Position numbers and translations under genes: made by a program
In this document: positions 50,512-63,780 of the stretch, one piece after another
Numbering within the stretch: position 1 is the first letter of the stretch
Layout of the letters: the number at the start of each line of letters is the position of its first letter
Notes under the pieces: generated by a model
Seen by the model: only the letters and a program-made list of their open reading frames with translations
Told to the model about the DNA's origin: nothing
Databases searched by the model: none
Assembly: GCF_046630445.1 (NCBI RefSeq)
Contig: NC_092338.1
Coordinates: 147,941,501-148,005,500 of the forward strand
Source: Rutidosis leptorrhynchoides
Taxonomy: Eukaryota; Streptophyta; Magnoliopsida; Asterales; Asteraceae
Length of the DNA stretch: 64,000 nt
Direction of reading: 5' to 3'

Positions 50512-53221
50512 TGTCATAACCCGTCCTTAACCATAAGAACGTGTTAGATAACGTATGATTTCATTGCGAGGTATTGACCTCTATATGCGACATTTTTAAA
50601 AGAGAAACTGCATATATTATACATTACAAACCATAACCATTATTTTTGTTACAAACTTTAGACAATAAAAAGATGATTATCGTTTAGCGATAATCTTCGA
50701 CTTACAAACTTTACATATAATGATAACAACACGATTTCGAGCATATTTTACAACACAAATCCTTGGGTATGCAGTTTTATTTTTGACACAAATATGCATA
50801 CGCAAGATCCTGCTCAAATTCAACATAATGCAGCGGAAGCTTTAGTAATTACCTGAGAATAGACATGTTTTAAAAGGTCAACATAAAGTTGGTGAGATAT
50901 AGGTTTAATGCCGGCAGCAATATATATATATAGACCACAAGATTTCGTATATAAACAGTTTAATAAAAATATTCTAAGTGGTTGAGCACTTGGTAACCAT
51001 ACTTAACATTTAATCACGTCGCATATTCCCTTTATTATGAAATCTTACTACACCGTACCAAGTGTAGTCACGAAACGAAGTACTGTGCAACCGTTGAATA
51101 CTGGTCGTCCAATCCGGTTGGGGTTGTCAGGCCCGATAGATCTATCAACAGGATTCGCGTTTACAATACCGCTGTAAATAACAGTTACCAAGCTACAGGG
51201 AAGTATGCCAGTGGTACAACTCAACGTAGAATATATTTTTCAGTTACTTGTGTCCATATCGTAAAACATAAAATACATGTATTCTCATCCCGAAATATTT
51301 AGAGTTTAAAAGTGGGACTATATACTCACTTTCGTCTTGAAGATATATATATAATTTGACTTGGTCTCCGGTTGATATCACGAACCTATCCATATATAAT
51401 ATATCAATACCTTTTCTTTTTAAACAAACGTCACATATATATACTTGTTATACTTTTAATACTTTGAATAATTCTTTAGTCCGTAGTTAGCAGTTCGTTG
51501 TTAGTAATTCAATTTTAATGGTTCATTTTTAGATGTTTAATATACCCGCAATGAAATAAATAAAACCCCCAACGAAATAAATAAAACCCCATCGTATATG
51601 TATTGGTCGAGATTAATCTTGACCCATGGTACCGGTGTTGTCAAATGACGTGTTGCGTACATAAAGTACCGGTGTTGTCAAATGACGTGTTGCGTACAAT
51701 CATGGGATCTTATGATTAATCTTCTCGTGTTGTTTACGGGTGATCCTGAACCATATAAAATTGAATTATAAGTACATATATATAAAATATCATGTTAACT
51801 TAAAAAGATGTGATTTATTTAATTTTTTCCCAATTATTTTCGTGGCTAAACTAGTCTTGGATATCCGATTTTGTTTCGGTCATAATTTCTTCGTTACAAC
51901 TCCGTTTTCGTTGATTCAACTTGCCATCTCCTTGGATCGAGTCCCTATTTAAGACTATGAACTGTAAATACCTTAGTTTGTATTCAAAATCACACGGCAT
52001 AGGTCAAACTTTAGTGAAACTTATGAAGTTAATCATTTTCCATCATGTAAACAACCTCAAATGATTATTTTTCTAAAAATACTTATACTTTGAGTTAAAT
52101 CATGAAATTTTTATGTGTTATCATATTCATAGTAAAAAATCATTTTTCCAGAAAATAAACCTCCAATTCAAAGTTTAAGATGGTTTTTAATTATCCAACC
52201 CAAAACAGCCCCCGGTTGCACTCCGACGTCGTAAATTCAGTTTTTAAGGTGTTCTTTGAAAAACCAAGTTATACCTTGTTAAGTTAGCATATAATTAAGA
52301 TATGTTACAGGTCTTAAAGTATTTTAAAAGTTAAGTTAGAAGGATCTATTTAGTTTGCGAACAAGTTTGAAATCATTCAAACTATGTTCTAGTTTATAAA
52401 CTCTTATATATATAGCTTTAAATATATGAATTGAAAAAGAGTTGAAGTAGAGTTTTTACCTCAAGTTTAAAATGTAAAGTTGCTGGAAAGAAGTAGTAAA
52501 ATAAAAGTTGAGAGAGTTCTTGCAAGTGTGTGTGAAAATTGGAAGTAAAATTTGGAAAATGAATGTGTAAAAATGAGTTAGAAATGGTGCTTATTTATAG
52601 GCTTGAAAATTTGGTTTTTAGTGAAAATATCTAAGATAAGTTAAAATTTATTATGTCATGAATGACATATTATTCCAATAATTGAAGATTTCTATTGGTA
52701 TATACCAATAGTAAATACTTCTAGAAGCTGTGTATAGTACCCTAGATATACGTATAGGATTATTGAGGAAACGGAACGAGAATTCAAATATAACTATCTT
52801 TTGTAAATATACTTATATTGTTTTATGTATAAAAGCCCTTTAAAAATGATTAAATACATTACTTATACGATATATGTATAAACATTATAAATCATCAGTA
52901 TTTATGTCAAATAACGTTACGTAGGTTATTGTTTTGAAAACTTAAGTTAGTAGTTTCAAAATATACTTATGACTTTTTGTTATTAATACAAAATGAGATA
53001 TTAAAACATCCTTAGATCATGTTAAATATGTATGTATAATTATCATATATTGTATAGTTCGTGATATCATCGGTCAAACTAGACGGTCAAACGTTGTGTA
53101 AAACTCTTTTCAAAAACATAAGTCTCAACAATTTGGATTGCTTATCATGTTGGTAAGGTTTAATTTATGTAAATATTAATCTCATAAGTATAGAACGATC
53201 GGAAAAGTGCGGGTCGTTACA
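50512..53221 (-). repeat. Element E 5' LTR (right copy)
   Basis: 2710 bp, collinear with the left copy. Differences seen: GCG/GCA near 42574, ATG/ACG near 42852, AGT/AAT near 42889, and TTG/TTA near 44092 (left coordinates). Confidence 0.97.
52592..52600 (-). promoter_or_regulatory. TATA box of element E 5' LTR
   Basis: The minus strand reads CTATAAATA, a strong TATA box about 620 bp inside the LTR. Because this is the 5' LTR it would drive the genomic transcript. The left LTR has the same box at 44368-44376. Confidence 0.65.
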
Positions 53222-53226
53222 ATTAT

Positions 53227-53443
53227 CATTATTATCATAAATAATACAAGTAGTAATATTATCATGAATAAAATTATTATTATCAGTTTTATATAGTTAA
53301 TATCAGTATTATTATTTATTAATGATACAAATACTATAAAAATAATTATTATTAGTATTATTACTATAATTACCATTAATAATATTATTATTATCAAATA
53401 CACTAAAATTTTTTATTGTTAGGACTTATTATTACTAATACTC

Positions 53444-53523
<80 letters not shown>

Positions 53524-54915
53524 TGTATTTAAATTATTGATAATAATTATTAATTACTAATAATAAATATAAAAAATAAAAATAAATAAATAAATAAAAA
53601 GAAAGAAAAAACATACGCATAAATTCAAAACAGTTTTATATATCCATCCAACTGTATCTAAATTTTGTTTCTTTATCTCCAATCTGTTAGAAGTCGGTAT
53701 CAAGCTTCCAAAACAAATTAATTCCAGTACAGATGAAATCGTCCTTTATATTTGTTTTATTTTTTTTGTACGAATTGATTTTTGGCTGTCGACCTTTAAT
53801 TATTATAAGAATCAATCATATTCAGTATTAAGGATATCAATAAGCATTACATTATTTACTATCAATTTCAAATACTATTTACAATCTTCAAATCGCTAAA
53901 TTTAAGCAGAAGTAGGAAGAACACAGTTCAAACCTCTGTTCGCGTCCAAAATTTTAAAAAGGTTCGAATTCAAAAGAAATTACCAAATCTATAAATGCAG
54001 TTTTTATAGGAACCTTTTAGTAAAACTATCTGCAAAGTTTCACTTCTCAATTCCTCATATCAAGTACGAATTTGCGAGTCAAAGGTATATTTTCAAAAAG
54101 TCAAATATTGTGTTCATCCTAAAATTCAAAGTCTGATTGATGTTTCTGGATCAATTAATGATCCAAAAAGTTTATAGGAAGCATTTGCTATGTAATTCAT
54201 GTAGTAATGTTTATCTATAACGATCTAAAATTTGAATTTCAATTTGTAGTTCATAGTGTTCTTGACGGTATTAAGCAATAACTTGAATTAGAAACAAATT
54301 CCAAAATTCATAAACGTAGTATTGTTAGATATATTTTACTCAAATTATCTGAAAAGTTACAGCTTTTAATTATTCGAATTGAGTTCGAATTCAGGAGTCA
54401 AAGTTTTGGAAATTAGAAAGTCAACAGATTTTTATTAATAAAATTTTAGAAGTTGTTTCTATTAAAATTAAGGGTTCACAAAGTTTCTTTGAATGATTTA
54501 ATACCTCTTTCATTTTGTCATTTCAATCTAATTATGTCTGGAATTTAAAATCATCAATTGTGTTCTTCATTTTTTTTTACGAGCTCAGCTGCTGCTTAAC
54601 TTCCTTTCCATTTTTTTAATCAACGACACCATTACCTAGAGTTTCTTTTTGTTTACAAGCCTTAAAAGAAACCACAAAATTCGTTATTATGGTTATTAAT
54701 TGCACTCTGGTCGAATTATAGCCTGAGAAGGTGAAGAAGAAAATTGAAACAGAATGATTCGAGTTATATATAATTAAGTCTGGGGTTAATTCAGAAAAAC
54801 ATGAGCAGGCGAGTGGTTTAGGGTGTTGATGGTTAGTGAGAGGTTACGGGTCCGAGCCCGGCACCGGGCATATTTTTTTTAGAAAGGCTTTTCAAGGTAG
54901 TTTTCAATACCAAAA

Positions 54916-54984
<69 letters not shown>

Positions 54985-55035
54985 GTTATAATGTTTATTA
55001 TTATAATTTTTAACATTATCATTAATATGTTTTTG

Positions 55036-55115
<80 letters not shown>

Positions 55116-56901
55116 GATTATAATTATTATTATTATTATTATAAATAAGCATTAGTAAGTAATATCAGTATTTACAATATTATGATTATTAAGTATTAAC
55201 AATGTGTTTATCATTAATAATATTATCATTTAAGTATTGTTATCATTATTATTATTATGATTAATATTATTATTATGAAATATTAGAATTTATTATCTTA
55301 CTTCATTAATATTAGTATCATACATAAAAAATTAGTATTATTAATTTACTTGTAATTAAAAATTATCATCATTTAAATTATAATCTTTATAGTTTTATTA
55401 CTAAAATAAGTATTAATATTATTATCATAAATATTATCATTACTATGAATTTTCAATTATTAGTATTATTATTAAAAGTTATTATCATTAATGTTATTTT
55501 TACAAAAAGTATCCTTTTGTAATCCTTAAAAACAATCCTTATTGTTATCTGTAATATCTTTATTATTATTAAGATAATTATAATTATGAAAATAAAAAGT
55601 TTAAAAGACATGGTTAAGATTATAAGTATAAATATTGAAGATTATATATATAAAGATTTATTTAATATATACAACTTAATTATATTAATATTATTATGTA
55701 CAAAAATGAAAAGATATAAATAAATAATGAAACCTATAAATTAATAAATATAGCAATTGCAACATTAATAATAATATATAGATTTATACGAGAACAAGAA
55801 TATGTTTAAATATATATACCAATGATATAGGTTCGTGAATCCGAGGCCAACCCTACACTTGATAAATGACGTCATATGTATTTTTACTACAAAATACAGT
55901 ATGGTGAGTTCATTTGATTCCCTTTTACTCTTTACATTTTTGGGACTGAGAATACATGCGCTGTTTTTATAAGTGTTTCCTAAATGCTTTTGAGATATAT
56001 TTTTGAACTGAGAATACATGAACTGCTTTTATAAATGATTGACGAAATAGACACAAATATTCAAAACTACATTCTATGATAGAATTATTTGGATTCAGAG
56101 GTTCGATTTAGTAGTTAACGGAGAGATGATTTTACATTGCGTACGCATTAGCTCCCGTTTTAACTACCATCGGCGGGATGATTTTGCATTGCACGAACGC
56201 ACTAGCCCCCGATGTATTGTATTGTATTATAGTCGACTTTGTAGTTGGTAACGGAGGGATGATTTTGCATTGCGTACGCATTAGCCCCCGTTTCAGCTAC
56301 CCTCGGAGGGATGATTTTGCATTGCGTACGCATTAGCCCCCGTTGTAAGAATTATATTCTATTAACTACCATGGTGAGATGATTTTGTCATTGCACTACG
56401 CATTAGCTACCGTTGGTGAGTTGCTTGAAAGGTTCCGGTGTTCTTCATATGAATGATTTTACAGCAGGAATAGACCTGCACAGATTGTTTTCTAATTATG
56501 AGTATCTTGTGGTCTATTATATTATTGAAAATGATTGATTATGAAAAACTAATGAACTTACCAGCCTTTTGGTTGACACTTGAAAGCATGTTTATTCTCA
56601 GGTATTAAAGAAATCTTCCGCTGTGCATTTGCTCATTTTAGAGATATTACTTGGAGTCATTCATGACATATTTCAAAAGATGTTGCATTCGAGTCATTGA
56701 GTTCATCAAGATTATTATTTAGTCATTATAGTTTGGATATAGTATGAAATGGTATGCATACCGTCAACTTTCGATGTAATGAAAGTTTGTCTTTTAAAAA
56801 CGAATGCAATGTTTGCAAAATGTATCATATAGAGGTCAAATACCTCGCAATGAAATCAACTATTGTGAATCGTTTATAATGTATATGAACGGGGCATTTC
56901 A
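53227..56901 (+). repeat. Element D 3' LTR, last part
   Basis: Resumes after E and ends GGGGCATTTCA. Carries (ATT)n at 53438-53522, 54914-54984 and 55036-55114, the tRNA-like segment at 54801-54870, the intact stem-loop array (about 56110-56420), and the U5 block at 56557-56630. It shows the empty site of solo LTR F near 56320. Confidence 0.92.
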
Positions 56902-57040
56902 TTAACCCAAAATGTCAAGGTTTTGTGTCAAAATTCACTAGAGTTCACGTCTTTTATATTTTAACATTTTATTATTTACATTTAATACATTACTTAATAA
57001 ACATAAATTTAATATTCATAAAATAAAAAAGTACATTCGG
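56902..57040. mobile_element. Tourist-like MITE, right half (split by element D)
   Basis: After the TSD TTAAC it continues with AATGTCAAGGTTTTGTGTCAAA, comparable to CCGTGTGTGTCAGTTTTTTGTG in the intact copy. The right terminus could not be placed exactly. Confidence 0.4.
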
Positions 57041-57201
57041 GAAAAAAATTATGTCGTTCTTTGGGTGTCATCGGGCGGAATCGAGGTAGGATCATTGGAA
57101 TTTGTTGAAGATTACTCGGGTTTGATGAACCGCCGTCGAGATATCTCTGTACCGCATATAATCTTTGAAATTTCCGAATTCATTTTTTTTAGGGTGGTAG
57201 T

Positions 57202-57855
57202 TAGGGATGGCAATGGCCACCCGATCCGGTGGATATTCACCCGATCCACCTGCTTCGTGATGGATATGGATGAACTTAATTGGATATGGATACAGATATG
57301 GATAAACCTAAATGGATATGGATATGGATGAAAAGTTTCATCCATGGATATATCCATTACCACCCGAAATACATATACAAATACATAAATATAGATATAT
57401 GCTTACATTTTACTATTACAAGTTCATTACCGCTGGATTTACATTTTACTTTCAGCGCTATAGTAAATAACTATAATATATTACAATAAAACACGTATAT
57501 CTAACAAAATAAACTTACAAATTTCATATTCAATTTTTCATAATATATGTTTTATAGTAAATTTAACAAATTTTTTTATATCTTCGACAAAGTTTACACA
57601 ATGTTATAGATAAATTTTAATTATGTCATTTTATATTTATTTTTTCTATACTACGTTTTTATTTTAATCTCATATTAGAAAATATTATAATATTTTTTAA
57701 TTATCCATTAGATATCCATTAACCCGCTTAATTCACTAGATATGGATATGGATGGATGACCTGAAACTACATGGATATGGATATGGATATGGATGAACAA
57801 AAAATAAATGGATATGGATACGGATACGGCATCACCCGATCCATTGCCATCCATA
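57202..57855. mobile_element. hAT-type MITE with GGATAT subterminal repeats
   Basis: The left end TAGGGATGGCAATGG and right end CCATTGCCATCCATA are inverted repeats with the usual hAT start. Flanks GTGGTAGT and ATGGTAGC suggest an 8-bp duplication with two changes. Inside, GGATATGGATATGG and ACCCGATCC occur near both ends, as hAT subterminal repeats do. No transposase. The frames over 57065-57363 come from this repeat and are not genes. Confidence 0.75.
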
Positions 57856-58128
57856 ATGGTAGCTGATTCGGGTTTTCGAATTCGTTTGGGTTGGGTGGTT
57901 GTTGATTTGGATTCGACATGTTTTTTTATTTATTTATAAAAAATTATGGGTTGGGTGGCGTTTGTCGTATTTGTTTTCCGTTTCTCTGCCGATTGATGTC
58001 CCTGAGGCGTTCGATGTGACGTCGAGTTACCGGCGTCAGAGGACATCAGCGGCCTGACGGCACCCCTCTGACAACGCTTGAATGGTTTTACTCAGCATAA
58101 TTTGAGACTAGAGAGAAAATCGAACTTA
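57856..58128. other. Interval between two MITEs
   Basis: Contains a GC-richer stretch (57960-58080, GACGTCGAGTTACCGGCGTC) but no convincing ORF. Confidence 0.4.
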
Positions 58129-58494
58129 GACCATTTCTAACCGTGACTGTGACCTCACGGACAATTTTGACACTTTTTGGCCAAAAAGTGCAATACGAGT
58201 GTGATTTGGCAATGTTAGTTTCTGACATTTTATAACCGTGTGTGTCAGTTTTTTGTGTTAAATATTGAGTAAGGTGGTGTGGTAAAATCTGATTGGAAAT
58301 GAGGTGAGAAAAATAAATTAATTATAAAAAATATATTTTAACTAAAATTGGAAAATCATTGATTGGATAAAAAGCAAACTGACGATTTTTTTTTTGTGTT
58401 ACTGCCCCGACTAACGTCTAAAACTGACATCCGGTTAGGGTCCTTCAGTCAATGTCGTCTGAGGGACTGGATTGACGCTGCAATAGAACTGGTC
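58129..58494. mobile_element. Intact Tourist-like MITE
   Basis: 366 bp from GACCATTTCTAACC to its near inverse ending AGAACTGGTC, flanked by TTA on both sides (58126-58128 and 58495-58497), as expected for PIF/Harbinger MITEs. It lies about 330 bp upstream of the GATA gene start codon. Confidence 0.7.
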
Positions 58495-58827
58495 TTAGTT
58501 TTGTCTAGTTACAACCCCTAATTGAATTACGGAGTAATTAACGAGTGAGCTGAGGGGTATAATGGTAATTAACGATAAATGCGAAAAGATTTCGGTCTTT
58601 GTGTCCAGCCGACCACACCACACACTTCCATCCCTCTTCCCCACGTAAATTCAAATATTTTTATTTTAAAAATCTTCTTCTCTTCGGTCAAAGTCATTAT
58701 ATTAAATCAAAAAAAGCTGTACACATACAAACCCAACCGCCAATCTGCCATTAATATCTCTCACCTTCTTCACTCACTCATTTTGAATAATCCTAATTTT
58801 AATTTTAATTTCCTTACATTCGTCATC

Positions 58828-59446
58828 ATGGATCTGAAGGTAAAAGTACTACTCTGTATTACTGTATTATTCTATTTTTTATTTCAAGTTTAAATTTTTA
58901 TCTAACGTTTTAAAACACAACTAATTATGCAGAGTGTAGTTGAAACTCAACTAGTCCAAGATGAAGTATCTTCAAAATGTTGTAGTGATTGTAAAACTAC
59001 TACAACTCCTCTTTGGAGGACCGGTCCGGCCGGTCCTAAGGTAAGTTATTTTTACATTATTCGATCTGGTTTTCAAAACACTGTTTTGTAACTTTGTATA
59101 ATATTTTATTTTTTGTGTGAAGTCGCTATGCAATGCTTGTGGGATAAAGTACCACAAGAAGAGAAGAGCACAAATGAGTGGATTTGATAGAACTGGAAGA
59201 AGAAAATCATCATTTAAAGTTTCAAAACAAAGTGGTGATTTGAAGTTAAAAGTGAGATTTGTATTTAAACAAAATAAAAGAAGAGTTAAAAAACAACATC
59301 AGCAGCAGCCGAAGCAGGAGGAAGAATGTAAGAGAAAGAGATCATCATATGAAAGAGGGAAGCCATGGTGGAACAAGTTAAGAGAAGAAGAACAAGCTGC
59401 TATTTTGTTAATGGCTATTTCTTGTGGTGGATCATGGTATTCATGA
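58828..59446 (+). CDS. LLM-domain B-class GATA transcription factor (GATA15/16/17-like)
   Basis: Three exons, 147 codons: 58828-58839, 58933-59040, 59123-59446 (stop TGA at 59444). All introns are GT-AG, and the second splits the zinc finger between GPAGPK and SLCNACG, the place conserved in plant GATA genes. The finger is CX2C-X18-CX2C (CSDC at about residues 22-25 to CNAC at 44-47), with LWRTGPAGPK in its loop and a basic KKRR tail; it binds GATA sites in the nucleus. A Lys/Arg/Gln-rich middle is followed by the C-terminal EEEQAAILLMAISCG, the LLM motif of B-GATAs. In Arabidopsis, B-GATAs act in greening, light and hormone responses (family knowledge). The 5' leader is pyrimidine-rich with no certain TATA box. 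Nothing suggests a defect. The exact orthologue is not resolved. Confidence 0.92.
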
Positions 59447-59623
59447 TCTTGTTTATTTACAGTATATTTTTTATTTTTATTTTTTTAAATTGAAATTTGG
59501 AGAAATTGAAATTTGAAGAGTGAAAATCCTACTAATTGACCAAGTACTTATCCGAAATGACCCTAGTCAAAAGGGCCTTAATTTTTGTATACTAGTTTGT
59601 TGTGGTTTTAAATAGACAAAAAA

Positions 59624-59629
59624 AATAAA
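59624..59629 (+). terminator. Possible poly(A) signal of the GATA gene
   Basis: AATAAA 178 bp after the stop codon, following a T-rich stretch. Confidence 0.4.
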
Positions 59630-60378
59630 GACAAACTTTATTACTCCAATTTATAATCAAAAAAGTACAGATGCTTAAATAATGCAGAGAAAAGCAAGCA
59701 CAGTGATACCAAAAAATAAGGAATTGGTAAAGCTTTGTGGTTGGTTTACAACTCATTTGTACTGGTAACTATATCTTTGAACGTTAATGATCATTGTTAC
59801 TGCAATCAAGCAAACATTTTGCTTTGTTTTATTTTTTTATTGCAATCAAGCGAACATTTTACTAGTAACTTCTTCATCCCATATTCCCATCTTCATCTTC
59901 ACTGTACCTGCAACAAGTCCACAACAAAAAACAAAAAGCAATTAAATAATGAAAAATTAAGGAAATAAGAATAAAGAAAAAGAAAAAAAGGAAGAAAATA
60001 CCGCCACATTCAACGTCGCTCAGTTGACGCCGAACCAAAATGCGGAACTCCAACGGTGATTTAACGTTGAGTCGGAGTCGACACCATCGACGTTCTGAGC
60101 GTCTGATTGCTAAAACGGCGAAAAATGTGCACGATTCCGAGTGATCTGAATTAGGCCTATTGCAATGGTGACGGATATTTTTTGGGGTGTGGGTGGGTGG
60201 GGTAGTTGGTGGTGATGTAGCAGACGACAGACGTGTTGGTAAAATGTTCAGTAGTGGGGTGGCGTGTTAAGTGCTGTGTTAAGTGATGTATCAAAATATG
60301 ATTGAAAGTTGGTGGAAAAAAAAAATTATATATTTAAAATATATGAAATAGTTATAAAATATATTCCATTATATAATT
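59630..60378. other. Downstream interval, no gene seen
   Basis: A GC-richer block at 59998-60130 (CGCCACATTCAACGTCGC) and a G/T-rich block at 60170-60300 look like remnants of a MITE related to the 58129 copy (CTATTGCAATGGTGACGG). No coding frame is supported. Confidence 0.4.
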
Positions 60379-62905
60379 TGAAACGGCCCGTCCATATTAC
60401 TATAAACGCAGTACGTTATTCATTGGTCTCATAGCGAGGAATTTGACCTATATATGATACGTTTTAGAAAATATTGCATCCGTTTCATAAAAGCACACCA
60501 TTATTATACATAATGCATGTTTTAAACAAGTGGACGATTATTTAAGAGATAATCCCCATAATGCAGCAGTTTTCAAATACTACACACGTGACATAACAGT
60601 CGAATATAATACATGACAAAGGTTTTATTGAATGCAACACTTCATTTAAACAAAAGCATGAGACTCCATGCACAGCTTGCTCAGATAATGCAACAGCGGA
60701 AGACTTTCTTAAGGACCTGAGAATAAACATGCTTAAACAGTCAACACAAAGGTTGGTGAGATATATAGGTTTAAAGCTAGCATCGATATAAATATAGACC
60801 ACAAGATTTCATAGTTACAAACATTTCAATAAAGATATTCTATAAGTTGTTGAGCGCTTCGGTAACCATACTTAACCATTAATGTGGCATATTCCCTTTA
60901 TTATAAAATCTCCCTACACTGTACCAAGTGTAGTAAAAAAGAAGTACTATGCAACCGTTTACGATACTAGAGCGACTAGCCCGGGTGGGGTTGTCAAACC
61001 CGATAGATCTATCAATAGGATTCGCGCTTACATGTTCTTACAACATGTAAATATTAGTTACCAAGCTATTAGGGAAGATATGCAAGGTGGTACAACTTAA
61101 CGTAGAATATATTTTAAGTACTTGTGTCCATGGCGTAAAACATAAAATGCATGTATTCTCATCCCAAAATATTTTTAGAGTTTAAAAATGGGACTATATA
61201 CTCACGGTAGTAAAAGTATATTAATAATAAGTTTTCAGCTTATTAAAAATATGGCCGTCGTCCTTGGATTCACGAAACTATAACAATAATAATGATTCAG
61301 ATAATAATACGACATGTGAATAAAATAAAACAAGTTCATAGAATACTTATATTAATTTTTAACATTTTTATGTTAGTAGTCCTTTGTTAGTAGTCCAAAA
61401 TAGTCCGAAATGTCCAACAGTCCAATAATCGGTATATATATAATCTTAGAATTACCCCACGACGTATTGTATACGTATTGTCTTTGCATCAACCCAGAGA
61501 CGTATTGTATACGTATTGTCTTAGGATTTATCAAAACGTATTGTATACTTATTGTCATGGAATGTACCAAGATTATTATATATATATATATATACAATCT
61601 CGGAATTAACTAAGATTATAATATTTTGTTATACTAATGATAACATGTCCAAATATATATAGGAAAAGTTAGCAAGGATATGGTTAATATAGTTTTTACA
61701 ATATAAATTTCGTCCATACAACGTTAATTTTAGCAGATTTTGTTTTGCTCGCCAAATATTCATTACAACTCCGTTTAAAGTGAATCAAATTGCTATGGTT
61801 TTATAATGAACTGTAGTATTTAGAACTAAACTGAAAAAGTAGTGGTTTATAGTCGGAGTTACAGGTTACAAGTCATATTTGAAAGATGTAGTCATTTTCG
61901 TCGAAAAACGACATCTTGATGACCATTTTGAAAAATATACTTCCACTTTGAGTTTAACCACGATTTTTGGATATAGTTTCATGTTCATAAGAAATATCAT
62001 TTTCTTAGAAGAACAACTTTTAAATCAAAGTTTATCATAGTTTTTAATTATCCAACCCAAAACAGGCCCCGGTTTTACTACGACGGCGTATGTCCAGTTT
62101 TACGGTGTTCTTCGTGTTTACAGGTTTTAAATCATTAAGTTAGCATATCATATAGATATAGAAAATGTGTTTAGTTGATTTTTAAAGTTAAGTTAGAAGG
62201 ATTAACTTTGTTTGCGAACAAGTTTAGAATTAACTAAACTATGTTCTAGTGATTACAAGTTTAAATCTTCGAATAAGATAGTTATATATATATATGAATC
62301 GAATGATGTTATGAACATCATTACTACCTCAAGTATAGTAGGTAAACCTACTGAAAATGATGAGAAAATAACTTGAGCTTCAAAGGATCTTTAATGGCTT
62401 GAAAGTTCTTGAAGCAGAATCATGACACGAAAACAAGTTCAAGTAAGATCACTACTTGATTTAAGATAGTTATGTTTATAGGAATTAAACCAAAGCTTGG
62501 ATATGATTATTACCTTGATTAAGAATGAAAAGTTACTGAGATTAGATGGAAGTTCTTGATCTTTGATGAGTTGTTGGATTGGATTAAAAAGATTGGAAGT
62601 AATCTTGCAACATCTTGATTCTAGGTTGTTTTTATGATGATTAAAGCTTGTAATTGAAGCTAAATGATGGGGAAAATACTTAGAGATGATCAAGTATGAA
62701 GTTAGGAGTATTTTGAGAGAGATTTGGGAGTGTAAGTATGAGAAAATGGAATGAAGAAATGGTGTGCATGCATAAAAACCTTTTTAGTTTATAAAGAAAG
62801 AAAAGATTCCTAATTTTATTTTCTTGCTAAATAATTCATGCTAATTGACAAATGGTTGGTTTCAAATGTTCCTTAATCATTTAAGGCTGCTAAGGAGCAG
62901 ATTTT

Positions 62906-62923
62906 TATTGGTATATACCAATA
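62906..62923. promoter_or_regulatory. 18-bp perfect palindrome, element H LTR
   Basis: TATTGGTATATACCAATA followed by GTAAATACATCTAGAAGCTG, matching the block in E except for one base. Confidence 0.6.
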
Positions 62924-63091
62924 GTAAATACATCTAGAAGCTGGGTATAATATGAGTGCAAATACCGAGCGAATACGAGTAGAATTCTTGATGAAAACAA
63001 ATGGGAATACAATTGTGATTATTTTTGTTAAGTAAGAGTGTTTTGATATATGTATTGAAGTCCTTCAAATGTGTATTAATACATCTTAATA

Positions 63092-63094
<3 letters not shown>

Positions 63095-63184
<90 letters not shown>
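63095..63184. repeat. (TA)n microsatellite in H LTR
   Basis: About 90 bp of TA. Confidence 0.97.
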
Positions 63185-63187
<3 letters not shown>

Positions 63188-63780
63188 TTTAACTGAGTCG
63201 TTAAATCATCGTTAGTCGTTACATGTAAGTGTTGTTTCGAAACCTTTAAGTTAACGACCTTGTTAAATGTAATTAATCCCATTGTTATTATATCTAATGG
63301 GATGTTAAATTGTTATATTATCATGATAACATAGTGTATTAATATATCTTAATACGATATATAAATTTTAAGACATTATTACAACGATAATCGTTACGTA
63401 TATATATCGTTTCAACATCCTTAAGTTAGTAGTCTCATTTTATGTATATAGTTCATTGTTAATATACTTAATGAGATACTTAATTATCATTTCATCATGT
63501 TAAATATATATATAAGTTCATATATATATTATCATGTTATTTACAAGTTATAACGTTTGTGAATCATCGGACAAGTTGGGTGGTCACACGTTTACATAAA
63601 ATTCGTTTCAATTAATCAAGTCTTAAAAAGTTTGATTGCTTAATATGTTGAAAACATTTAATCATGTAAATATTAATATTGTTCAATATATAATCATGAA
63701 AAAATCCGGGTCATGACAGTACCTACCCGTTAAGTAATACCTATTCAATGGGCGGTGTTTGTAAACAGCTGTGGATATTT

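Larger units (their letters stand above)
42288..53221 (-). mobile_element. Element E: complete, young autonomous Ty3/gypsy retrotransposon
   Basis: 10,934 bp with 2710 bp LTRs at both ends, TG...CA termini and TSD ATTAT (42283-42287 and 53222-53226). The two LTRs differ at four positions I could find. Minus-strand order: 5' LTR 50512-53221, PBS 50498-50509, extra acidic ORF 49835-50323, internal PPT-like hairpin 49619-49638, Gag-Pol 45045-49475, PPT 44998-45014, 3' LTR 42288-44997. All pol domains are present, with a C-terminal chromodomain-like region, pointing to a chromovirus-type lineage (clade not certain). The empty site is preserved in D's 5' LTR at about 26090-26100. Confidence 0.97.
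60379..63718 (-). repeat. Element H 3' LTR
   Basis: 3340 bp, TGAAACGGCCCGTCC to CCGGGTCATGACA on the plus strand. U5 block 60688-60765; tandem CGTATTGTATACGTATTGTC near 61460-61560; candidate minus-strand TATA at 62788-62795; 18-bp palindrome at 62906-62923; (TA)n at 63095-63184. Confidence 0.85.

Noticed and set aside
57065-57363. Overlapping frames of 83-88 codons
   Set aside because: They run into the hAT-type MITE and its GGATAT repeats; no domain.
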